From Leptospira congkakensis (GTDB taxonomy: Bacteria; Spirochaetota; Leptospiria; Leptospirales; Leptospiraceae): a DNA stretch of 64,000 nucleotides. Numbering within the stretch: position 1 is the first letter of the stretch; every line of letters starts with the position of its first letter. Below, in pieces: positions 43,566 through 51,764 of the stretch. The notes below the pieces were generated by a model. That model searched no databases. It was not told where the DNA came from and worked only from the letters and a program-made list of their open reading frames with translations. Made by a program: the position numbers and the translations under genes. The stretch lies in NCBI RefSeq assembly GCF_004770265.1, contig NZ_RQGQ01000001.1, positions 1 to 64,000 of the forward strand, read 5' to 3'.

Positions 43566-45491
43566 TTAAGTTACATCAATAAAGAAAAAAGTGACATCAT
43601 CCTTTAACTCTTCTTCTGAAAATTTTGAAATTTGAACAATAATTTCCTGAGACAAGGATTTTATATCCTTGTTCTTTCCTCTTTCCAAGAGATCAAGTAT
43701 TTTGCTTTCACCAAACAATTTATTTTCGGCGCGAGCTTCTGTGACTCCATCAGTAAAAAAGAAATATCGATCCCCAGTTTGCATTTTGTAGATCCATTCG
43801 CTATACACAAATGATTCATTCCAGCCAATGATGGGGCCTTTTACATTCATCAATTCGAATTTGCCTTTGATACGATTGTAAATTAATGGATTTGGGTGGC
43901 CTGCGGTGGAGAAGACAACAGTTTTTTCTTTTGTATCGATGAGGGCACAACAAGCAGTAATAAAATATCGACTCACAAGTGAAGTGAGCGCTTGGTTCAT
44001 ATGTTCTAGTACATCTTTGGGAGAATTTAGATTTTTTGTAGATTCTCGAAATTGTACTTTTACCATAGAAGATACAAAGGCAGCAGGAACGCCGTGACCT
44101 GCTACATCAGCAATTAACAAAAGCAGACGATTGTCATCTAATTCCACCCAGTCATACAAATCTCCCCCTACTTGTTTCATCGGTAGGTAAGTGGTATGGA
44201 TACGAATGCCGATTGTATTGGGATGTTCTTTTGGTAAAAGATAACTTTGGAGTTGGGATGCAAAAAACAAATCCTGCTCTAAGTCTTCGTTTTTTTCTCT
44301 AAGTTCAATGGTCCTTTCATGAACTCGGATTTCTAAGTCTTTCGTTAATACAGAAAGTTCTTTTTCATTTTTGGCATGTCGGTAAGAGATAGCAACACCA
44401 GAAAGGATCATTAAAATCAAAAAACCATATTGGGTTAAATAGATATTTTTTCCAGAGGTTACATCGATCATGATATCAATGGTTGCACCAATACAGATAC
44501 AAATAAATCCTACGGTTAAGAAGTATGCTTCTGCCTTTTTTTCTTTTGCTGCCCGGATGACTCCTCGAACAATAAAAAATACAACGAGCAATAGAGAGAA
44601 TTCCCAAATTCTTAAAAGTAAAATCCTGGTTGGAATTTCAATGTTCCAAGTTTGAAAAAAGGCGAGGCAGAGTAAAAAGAAAACTAACAAACGTTCTTTT
44701 AAATGGAATTTTGTTTGGAATAAGGAATAACTGAAAAGGAAAATGGAAACAGGGAGTAAGGCTTGTGCTGTAAAAAAAACTTTTAACCAAAAAAGAAAAG
44801 AAAAGTTTGTGTATGTATAACTTATATTTAAGAGGGGGAGTCTCCACATAACAAATATGATTGTGGATAGTAAAAGATAAAAATTTGCTTTTGCCTGTCT
44901 TTTTAAGACAATAGAAAAAATTTGGTAAGCCCCAATTCCAAAAAACAACATGATAAAACAAAAATCGCGTCCATCTTCATTGATGATGAATTCTTGTAAG
45001 AGGTCATAGTTTCCCATAACAGGGATTTTTCGAAATATTCCGCCTTGGAAGGTTTTGTTGCGAAAGTGGATTTCTAACTCAAGATGGTTGATTTCGTTTT
45101 CTTTGAGAACAGAACTAGGGATAAAATACAATCTTTTATAATACCAATTTGGCGCATACGATCCATCTTCCGTGAATCCACCAGTTTCTCCGAGTAGTAT
45201 TCCGTTGATGAATAGTTTATCGACTTCTTGGATACGGTCTAAGTAGATACCAAGTGGTTTGTTATTTGGTTGGTAATAGAAACTTGTTTTGTAAGATCCG
45301 TGAATCGGAGGATTAAAGCCCTGCAGGGAAAGTCCTTTGCCAACTTGGATGGGTTTTGTTTCGCCTTGGGACGTAAATGTCCAATCGCCAGACATGGTTG
45401 TCAGGTTTTGGGAACTTACTTTTAGTGGTTCCGAGGAAAGCGAAAATACTGTAGTAAGTAAAATGGGAAAAATAAATGAGAGAAATCTCAT
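43566..45491 (-). CDS. 7TM-DISM SpoIIE-type phosphatase
   Basis: 641 residues. It has a signal peptide (to about 19), a jelly-roll sensor of the beta-galactosidase-like kind (about 30-165: YKTSFYYQPNNKPLGIYLDR, LFINGILLGETGG), seven membrane helices (about 180-375), a coiled coil (about 375-410) and a SpoIIE domain (about 425-640) with GGDLYD, ADVAGHG, FFTDGVTEA and DDVTFF intact. It probably dephosphorylates a STAS protein in response to an outside ligand. It heads the RR gene. It is divergent from oxyR (92-base gap). Confidence 0.88.
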   Translation of the reverse strand: MRFLSFIFPILLTTVFSLSSEPLKVSSQNLTTMSGDWTFTSQGETKPIQVGKGLSLQGFNPPIHGSYKTSFYYQPNNKPLGIYLDRIQEVDKLFINGILLGETGGFTEDGSYAPNWYYKRLYFIPSSVLKENEINHLELEIHFRNKTFQGGIFRKIPVMGNYDLLQEFIINEDGRDFCFIMLFFGIGAYQIFSIVLKRQAKANFYLLLSTIIFVMWRLPLLNISYTYTNFSFLFWLKVFFTAQALLPVSIFLFSYSLFQTKFHLKERLLVFFLLCLAFFQTWNIEIPTRILLLRIWEFSLLLVVFFIVRGVIRAAKEKKAEAYFLTVGFICICIGATIDIMIDVTSGKNIYLTQYGFLILMILSGVAISYRHAKNEKELSVLTKDLEIRVHERTIELREKNEDLEQDLFFASQLQSYLLPKEHPNTIGIRIHTTYLPMKQVGGDLYDWVELDDNRLLLLIADVAGHGVPAAFVSSMVKVQFRESTKNLNSPKDVLEHMNQALTSLVSRYFITACCALIDTKEKTVVFSTAGHPNPLIYNRIKGKFELMNVKGPIIGWNESFVYSEWIYKMQTGDRYFFFTDGVTEARAENKLFGESKILDLLERGKNKDIKSLSQEIIVQISKFSEEELKDDVTFFFIDVT

Positions 45492-45583
45492 CGGTATCGG
45501 CTAAGGATAGTTGTGTACAAAGAGAAAGCAAGTTGATTTTCCTTCTCCCATTCAGTTTAGTTATTTTTTTGGAGAGTCTCTAA

Positions 45584-46501
45584 ATGACAATCACTCAACT
45601 TCGTTATATAGTCGCTTTGGATCAATTTAAGAGTTTTGCTAAAGCCGCCGAACATTGTTTAGTTGCTCAACCTACACTCAGTTTACAGATTCAAAAAGTA
45701 GAACAAGAGCTAGGTTTTGAACTTTTTGATCGCAAAAAAAATCCAGTCATTACCACCAAATTAGGGAAAGCCGTAGTGGATCAGGCCAAAAATACATTAA
45801 AGGAGGCTGATAAACTTTTTGAAATTGCGGGTCAATGGAAAGACGAACCTGCAGGAAATATATCCATTGGGATCATTCCAACCGTAAGTAATTATTTGAT
45901 TCCTTCTATTTACAATCGTTTGCAAACTGAATTTTCGAAAGTCAATTTCCGAATTTCAGAACTTCCAACACTTTCCATTATCGAAAAATTGGAATCGGAA
46001 GAAATTGATTTAGGAATTCTTGCCACTCCATTAAAAGTTTCAAATATCGTAGAACACCCGCTTTACTACGAACCCTTTGTTGTTTATTATCCCAAGGATG
46101 CAAAAGAAAAATCTAGTTCCGTTTCCATGAAACATATCGAAAAATATCCCTTACTTGTACTTGGTGAGGAACATTGTTTTCGTCATCAATCTTTAAAAAT
46201 CTGTAATCGTAACTCTCTCGCTAAAATTGAAAGTGGAAGTGTGGAAACTTTGAAACGAATGGTTGATATGGGAATTGGAGTTACTCTGTTGCCTAAATTG
46301 TCTGTGGATTCATCTTCCAAACGAATTGTTCCTTTTGATTCTCCGGAACCGGCTCGGGAAATTAGTTTGGTTTACAAAAAAGGTTTTTACAAAACCAAAA
46401 TTCTAAAAAAACTAACGAGTTTGATTTTGAATGTAATTCCAAAAGACTACCATTCGAAGGAAAAATACAAAATCATTGGAGTATCACTCAACCAAGATTA
46501 A
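45584..46501 (+). CDS. oxyR: OxyR-type LysR regulator
   Basis: 305 residues. The winged helix-turn-helix is at 1-60 (SFAKAAEHCLVAQPTLSLQI). The effector domain has the redox pair Cys198 and Cys207 with the exact OxyR spacing (HCFRHQSLKIC). It activates peroxide-defence genes when the disulfide forms. The ahpC and ahpF genes follow directly, so they are its likely targets. It should be autoregulated from the divergent 45492-45583 region. Confidence 0.9.
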   Translation: MTITQLRYIVALDQFKSFAKAAEHCLVAQPTLSLQIQKVEQELGFELFDRKKNPVITTKLGKAVVDQAKNTLKEADKLFEIAGQWKDEPAGNISIGIIPTVSNYLIPSIYNRLQTEFSKVNFRISELPTLSIIEKLESEEIDLGILATPLKVSNIVEHPLYYEPFVVYYPKDAKEKSSSVSMKHIEKYPLLVLGEEHCFRHQSLKICNRNSLAKIESGSVETLKRMVDMGIGVTLLPKLSVDSSSKRIVPFDSPEPAREISLVYKKGFYKTKILKKLTSLILNVIPKDYHSKEKYKIIGVSLNQD

Positions 46502-46524
46502 CGCAAAAATAGCTTAATAGTTTT

Positions 46525-46544
46525 TATAAATCTTTGCATTTATA
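46525..46544. promoter_or_regulatory. Palindromic site upstream of ahpC
   Basis: TATAAAT (46525-46531) and ATTTATA (46538-46544) form a perfect inverted repeat with a 6-base spacer, just upstream of the ahpC -35. It does not fit the E. coli OxyR ATAG/CTAT spacing, but ATAG tetramers also occur at 46509, 46517 and 46542. It is a candidate OxyR or other peroxide-regulator site. Confidence 0.4.
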
Positions 46545-46552
46545 GTATTTAT

Positions 46553-46581
46553 TTTACAAATGATTCGATTTGGGCTATATT
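46553..46581 (+). promoter_or_regulatory. ahpC promoter
   Basis: TTTACA (46553-46558), a 17-base spacer and TATATT (46576-46581) lie 27 bases before the ATG. The ribosome-binding site is AGGAGG. Confidence 0.65.
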
Positions 46582-46608
46582 CTTCTTAATAACAAAGGAG
46601 GATATTCA

Positions 46609-47172
46609 ATGTCCAATATCAACACTCAAATTCCAGACTTCACTACGGAAGCTTTCCATAACGGTGCTTTTAGAAAAATTAGCAAAAAAGACGTTCTTGG
46701 AAAATGGTCCGTATTTGTTTTTTATCCGGCAGATTTTACTTTTGTTTGCCCTACTGAACTTGGCGACGTAGCAGACTACTATGCAGAACTTCAAAAAATG
46801 GGAGTGGAAGTGTATTCTGTTTCCACTGACACACATTTTGTTCACAAAGCATGGCATGAAGCAAGTGACACAATCAAAAAAATCAAATTTCCAATGCTCG
46901 GTGATGCTTCTGGAAAGATTACAAGAGGATTTGGAATTATGATTGAAGAGGATGGTCAAGCACTTCGAGGAACCTTTGTTGTGAACCCAGAAGGTGTGAT
47001 CAAAACTGCTGAAATCCATGATCTAGGAATTGGACGTTCTGCTGAGGAACTAGTTCGTAAAGTACAAGCAGCACAATATGTTGCGAACAACGACGGCGAA
47101 GTTTGTCCAGCAAAATGGAAACCAGGTAATTCCACTTTGAAACCAGGTCTTGACTTGGTAGGAAAAATCTAA
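46609..47172 (+). CDS. ahpC: Alkyl hydroperoxide reductase C (peroxiredoxin)
   Basis: The start is at 46609, after AAGGAGGATATTCA; 187 residues, the normal AhpC length. The peroxidatic Cys47 lies in FVCPTE, and the resolving Cys is in NDGEVCPAKW. A 2-Cys peroxiredoxin, it reduces peroxides and is re-reduced by AhpF encoded next. It is in the oxyR-ahpC-ahpF order with a separate promoter. Confidence 0.95.
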   Translation: MSNINTQIPDFTTEAFHNGAFRKISKKDVLGKWSVFVFYPADFTFVCPTELGDVADYYAELQKMGVEVYSVSTDTHFVHKAWHEASDTIKKIKFPMLGDASGKITRGFGIMIEEDGQALRGTFVVNPEGVIKTAEIHDLGIGRSAEELVRKVQAAQYVANNDGEVCPAKWKPGNSTLKPGLDLVGKI

Positions 47173-47180
47173 ACTAAATT

Positions 47181-47200
47181 AGGCGGGGTAAAGCCCGCCT
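47181..47200 (+). terminator. Intercistronic hairpin between ahpC and ahpF
   Basis: AGGCGGG (47181-47187) and CCCGCCT (47194-47200) form a 7-bp GC-rich stem with a 6-base loop. No U-run follows, so it is likely an mRNA-stabilising or partial terminator element setting the ahpC:ahpF ratio. Confidence 0.55.
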
Positions 47201-47216
47201 AAATCGGGAGGTTATT

Positions 47217-48776
47217 ATGTTAGATGAATCAACAAAGGAACAAGTAAAACAATATTTCGAAAGAATTAAAAACCCGGTAAACATTCTTTTATTTTCGGGA
47301 GATCATGAAAAAAGAGGGGAGTTGGTAGAGTTTTTAAATGATATCGTATCTCTTAGTTCGATGATCACTTTAGAACATTCAGAAGATAAAAATGATGGTC
47401 TTCGATTTGCCATACTTTCTGAAAGAAAACCAACAGGAATTGAATTTTCTGGAATTCCTATGGGTCATGAATTCACTTCACTCATTTTAGCAATTTTACA
47501 ATCCGGTGGAAATCCAATTAAATTGGAAGAAGGGATTTTATCTGCAGTATCCAAACTTAGAGAACCATTACATTTTGAAACTTTCATCTCTTTAGATTGT
47601 CATAACTGTCCTGAAGTGGTGCAAACACTGAATAGTTTCTCATTGGTAAACCCTTCTATCTCTCACAATATGATTGATGGAGCCATGTATCCTGAACTTG
47701 TGAAAGAAAAAAATATCCAAGGCGTTCCTGCAGTTTTTCTAAATGGAAAACGTTTTCTTTCGGGAAAGGCAGAAGCATCAGTTATCTTTGATAAACTTTT
47801 GGAATTGTATTCTATCCCAGAATCTAAAGAAGAAAATTCTGAAATTACAAATCCTTCAGAAGTTTATGACGTAACTGTCATTGGTGGTGGGCCTTCGGGT
47901 GTGACCGCTGCTGTTTATTCTGCTAGAAAAGGATTAAACACTCTTGTCATTGCTGACAGGTTAGGTGGTCAAGTAAAAGACACTTTAGGAATTGAGAATA
48001 TCATTTCGATACCTTATACGACTGGGCCAGAACTCACGAATGTATTGGCCGAACAGTTAGAGAAAAACCAAATTCGTAAAAAAGAAAATGTTCGTGTATT
48101 AAAAATTGAACCAGGGAAACTGAAAACCATTCATTTGAATACTGGTGAACGAATTCTTACAAAAACGATCATTCTTTCTACCGGTGCTAAATGGCGTGAA
48201 CTTGGTGTGCCGGGAGAAAAAGAATTTGTGGGAAAAGGCGTTGCCTATTGCCCTCATTGTGATGGCCCATTTTTTAAAGACAAAGATGTGGCAGTGGTTG
48301 GTGGCGGTAACTCTGGTGTGGAAGCAGCTTTGGATCTCAGTGGGATAGTCAAATCAGTCACCTTGATTGAGTTTGGTGATAAACTCAATGCGGATAAGGT
48401 GTTACTTGATAAGGTTGCGGCATCTTCCAATATCAAAACCTTAGTTAAAGCCCAAACGATGGAAATCCAAACGAATACAGAAAAAGTAACAGGGCTTATT
48501 TATAAGGATAGAACTTCGGAAAATTCAGAAACCATTTCACTTGATGGAGTTTTTGTACAGATCGGACTAGTACCAAACAGTAGTTTTGTGAAAGATTTGG
48601 TTGCAACCAATCGTTTTGGAGAGATTTTGGTGGATGAAAAATGTAAAACCAATGTGGATGGGATTTTTGCTTGTGGAGATGTGACAAACACTCCTTACAA
48701 ACAAATCATTATTGCTATGGGTGAGGGTGCAAAGGCTGCGATCAGTGCTTTTGAATATCTTTTACACGCGGCTTGA
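47217..48776 (+). CDS. ahpF: Alkyl hydroperoxide reductase F (AhpF)
   Basis: 519 residues, the usual AhpF length. The N-terminal tandem thioredoxin domain has the CHNC pair (Cys128/131). The thioredoxin-reductase-like part has FAD and NADH GxGxxG loops ([15 protein letters not shown] and [15 protein letters not shown]) and the CPHC pair (Cys345/348). It transfers electrons from NADH to AhpC. GGGAGG precedes the ATG. It ends in a 15-base overlap with the convergent hybrid kinase. Confidence 0.95.
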   Translation: MLDESTKEQVKQYFERIKNPVNILLFSGDHEKRGELVEFLNDIVSLSSMITLEHSEDKNDGLRFAILSERKPTGIEFSGIPMGHEFTSLILAILQSGGNPIKLEEGILSAVSKLREPLHFETFISLDCHNCPEVVQTLNSFSLVNPSISHNMIDGAMYPELVKEKNIQGVPAVFLNGKRFLSGKAEASVIFDKLLELYSIPESKEENSEITNPSEVYDVTVIGGGPSGVTAAVYSARKGLNTLVIADRLGGQVKDTLGIENIISIPYTTGPELTNVLAEQLEKNQIRKKENVRVLKIEPGKLKTIHLNTGERILTKTIILSTGAKWRELGVPGEKEFVGKGVAYCPHCDGPFFKDKDVAVVGGGNSGVEAALDLSGIVKSVTLIEFGDKLNADKVLLDKVAASSNIKTLVKAQTMEIQTNTEKVTGLIYKDRTSENSETISLDGVFVQIGLVPNSSFVKDLVATNRFGEILVDEKCKTNVDGIFACGDVTNTPYKQIIIAMGEGAKAAISAFEYLLHAA

Positions 48777-51149
48777 AGATAACCATTTTTCAACGGTATT
48801 GTAGAGATCGGCGGATGAAATGGGTTTGGTTAGGAAGTCATCCATTCCCGATTCCATCGCCGTATCTTTCACAGAAAAAAAAGCTCCTGCCGTTAATGCA
48901 ACGATGGGAGTTCTGTGATTAGAATTTTTTTCTATGGTTCTGATTTCGACAGTAGCTGTATATCCGTCCATCACTGGCATTTGTAAGTCCATAAAAATAA
49001 GATCTGGAATTTTTTTCTGAAACTGTGTTACAGCATCGGATCCATCAACAGCATATCTCAATTGAATGTTAGGATATCTTTTTAATAACATTTTAGAGAG
49101 TAACCTTTTGTTTAAATCGTTATCTTCCACAATTAAAATATCATTTTGAATTAAATTGTTTTCAATGATTACCGATTCGTCTGGAGTTGTTAGTTTTTCT
49201 TCAAATAAGTTGGAAGATACGGATCCAGAAGAATTTACATGTAAGGATAAAACAAAATAAAAGGTACTTCCTTTGCCGAGTTCACTTTCAAAACGTAAAT
49301 GAGAATTCATTTTCTGAATGAGTTCACTTGTGATTGTGAGACCAAGCCCCGTTCCTCCATACTTTCTTGTGATGGAAGTATCTGCTTGTGAAAAAGAATC
49401 AAACAGTTTTGTTTGTGAACTGATATCAATTCCAATTCCCGTATCCGCAACAGAGAATTCTATCTCGATCAAATCATCCGATTGTTTGATTGGTTTTACA
49501 GATACTTCTACTTCCCCTTCATGTGTGAATTTAATTGCATTCCCAATTAAATTGGAAAGTACTTGTCTCACACGCAAAGGATCTAAAGAAACAAATTTAG
49601 GTAGAGTCGGATCTAAGTTTAGTTTTAAAAGAATGGCTTGGGAAGCTGCTGAAATTTGGAAAAGATCTACCGTTGACCGTACTAAATCGATGAGGTCTGT
49701 ACTAATTAGTTCCAGTTCCATCTTACCTGAATCAATTTTTGAAAAATCAAGAATTTGATTCACCAAAGATAACAAACTTTTTCCAGAAAGATAAATACTT
49801 CGTAAATACTCCTTTTGTTCGTCGGTGAGTGATGCATGTAACAAAAGTTCTGTGAATCCAATAATTCCATTGAGTGGTGTTCTGATTTCATGGCTCATAT
49901 TGGCTAAAAAGTTTCCTTTCGCCAGGTTCGCAGCTTCTGCCATTTCCTTTGCTTTTCGTAAAGTATGTTCTATCTTTTTGATTTCTGTTAGATCGGAATT
50001 GGAACCAACCATTCTAATTTTATTGCCGGAAGTATCTCTTTGGATATAACATCTCGACAATACATGAGCATAATTTCCTTTTCTTTTTTTCATTTGGAAA
50101 CTAAACTCAAAAGTTTCTCTTTGTGAATGCATGATGTTATCTAAAAATTCGGATACCCATTCTTGATCATCTGGATGGATCAAACTTTTCCAATAACTGA
50201 TTTTGACATTTTCTGGTTTTTCATCATTACCAAACTCCAACCACCATCTTCTTGAATAAATGACTGAATCGTTTGACAAGTCCCAATCAAACCAACCATC
50301 AGAACTAACTTCTAAAATTAGCGCATATCGTTCGTTAGATTCCTTTAGAGCATATTCTGCGCGTTTTTGTTCTGTGATGTCTTTGCTAGAACCGACAATG
50401 AATTTAAATTTACCATCAACTTCAATCGGTGTAAGGGCAGTTGTCCAGACCTTTGTTCCTGCGGGCATGGGAATGCTTTCTTCGTATGTGATTGTTTTTT
50501 TTGCTTTGAGTGCATTTTTGAAATTTTTGATGACAGGTGCACCTAATGCCTCTCCTAAAAGATCAATCGGTGTTTTTCCTTGGATTGATGACTGTGTAAG
50601 ACCAGTGGCTTTTTCATATGCTGAATTGATTCGTCGAATGACAAAGTTTCCATCATCTAATACTTCTATGAGAAACATGGAGTCTTGACTTCCATTGAAG
50701 AGGATATTGTTTTCGAGTAACAATTGTTTGATACCAGAAGATTCGTTTTTGATAAAATCTTGTAAGGATAATAATTCAGAGATATCGGAGATAATCCCAT
50801 CGAAACGTAGGACTTTTCCAGATTCATCTCGGATCAGTCGGCCTTGGCTCTGGACAAATTTGATTTGGTTGTTTTTGGTGATGATGCGATAACGGATTCG
50901 AAACTTATCCGTTTGGTTTAATAGAGTTAGCGCTTGTTCGACTATATGTATATCTTCGGGGTGGATCATCTTCCACCAAACACCTAATTCTTGTTTGAAA
51001 AAATCAATAGGATAACCGCTGAGAGTTTCCACGGAAGGGCTGATATAAATAATTTCTAATTCGGGAAAACTAGCCGAAAAAACTACCTCCTCCATTGCGG
51101 AGAGAATTTGCATTTCCAATGAAGGAGGAGGCGTTTTCATACCACCCAT
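48762..51149 (-). CDS. PAS-containing hybrid histidine kinase
   Basis: 795 residues, with no membrane helix. Three PAS domains (about 8-130, 145-260, 270-390) are followed by a HisKA domain with NMSHEIRTPLNG, an ATPase domain with GNAIKFTH, DTGIGI and GGTGLGL, and a C-terminal receiver (about 665-790) with VEDND and phospho-Asp in FMDLQMPVM. It is a cytoplasmic sensor, possibly redox or light, and the PAS cofactor is not evident. The final output is unknown, since no response-regulator gene is near. Confidence 0.88.
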   Translation of the reverse strand: MGGMKTPPPSLEMQILSAMEEVVFSASFPELEIIYISPSVETLSGYPIDFFKQELGVWWKMIHPEDIHIVEQALTLLNQTDKFRIRYRIITKNNQIKFVQSQGRLIRDESGKVLRFDGIISDISELLSLQDFIKNESSGIKQLLLENNILFNGSQDSMFLIEVLDDGNFVIRRINSAYEKATGLTQSSIQGKTPIDLLGEALGAPVIKNFKNALKAKKTITYEESIPMPAGTKVWTTALTPIEVDGKFKFIVGSSKDITEQKRAEYALKESNERYALILEVSSDGWFDWDLSNDSVIYSRRWWLEFGNDEKPENVKISYWKSLIHPDDQEWVSEFLDNIMHSQRETFEFSFQMKKRKGNYAHVLSRCYIQRDTSGNKIRMVGSNSDLTEIKKIEHTLRKAKEMAEAANLAKGNFLANMSHEIRTPLNGIIGFTELLLHASLTDEQKEYLRSIYLSGKSLLSLVNQILDFSKIDSGKMELELISTDLIDLVRSTVDLFQISAASQAILLKLNLDPTLPKFVSLDPLRVRQVLSNLIGNAIKFTHEGEVEVSVKPIKQSDDLIEIEFSVADTGIGIDISSQTKLFDSFSQADTSITRKYGGTGLGLTITSELIQKMNSHLRFESELGKGSTFYFVLSLHVNSSGSVSSNLFEEKLTTPDESVIIENNLIQNDILIVEDNDLNKRLLSKMLLKRYPNIQLRYAVDGSDAVTQFQKKIPDLIFMDLQMPVMDGYTATVEIRTIEKNSNHRTPIVALTAGAFFSVKDTAMESGMDDFLTKPISSADLYNTVEKWLSSSRV

Positions 51150-51183
51150 TGGACGAAAATTTCTCCTGAATTTGCCAGCTAAA

Positions 51184-51618
51184 TTATGATTTTCTAATAA
51201 GAAATGGAAGAGCTAATTTGGGGGTGAATTTGTTATAACTCATTCCCAGGAAATCTGTTTCGTTGAATACTCGAAATTCGTCTATGAAAAACGGCCAAGG
51301 AAAAGGTGCATTTTTGGTATATTTTAAGATGAGGCTTGGTTTTCCGTCAAGTTTTGATTTTTCTAGGGATAAATTCATGGGATACCGCATTTGGAACTCT
51401 GTTCTGTTAGGGGGTAAAAACAAATTGTAAGCAATTTCGGATCCATCAAATGATTTCCCCCACCAGTGCCGAAACGACATAAAATTCAGACTGAAACTAG
51501 CACTTGTTTGAAACCACTTTGGGCCGATCCATTCTGCTTTAAAATTTCCCACGGGAAATGACTCAGGTGCTTTTAATTCTAAAAATTGTTTTTTGATTTG
51601 AATGAGGGACATCGTCAT
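51184..51618 (-). CDS. Hypothetical protein
   Basis: About 144 residues from the ATG at 51618 (a TTG one codon earlier is also open). There is no signal peptide or membrane helix. It has a Trp-rich front (AEWIGPKWFQ, FRHWWGKSFDG) and strand-like back half (FQMRYPMNLSLEKS, LILKYTK). The fold and role are not recognised. It is divergent from the alpha-2-macroglobulin gene and 35 bases from the hybrid kinase gene on the same strand. Confidence 0.55.
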   Translation of the reverse strand: MTMSLIQIKKQFLELKAPESFPVGNFKAEWIGPKWFQTSASFSLNFMSFRHWWGKSFDGSEIAYNLFLPPNRTEFQMRYPMNLSLEKSKLDGKPSLILKYTKNAPFPWPFFIDEFRVFNETDFLGMSYNKFTPKLALPFLIRKS

Positions 51619-51764
51619 CAATCAAATTGCAAAATACCAAAAGCATAGCGAAAATTCTGATAGATTTAAAAAAATATGGAAAGATTTTCCATTTCATTCA
51701 GGAAAGAGTTGGCAAGAGGAGGTGTACATCATAGAACAGAGAACATTCGATTTCCGGAGTTCTC

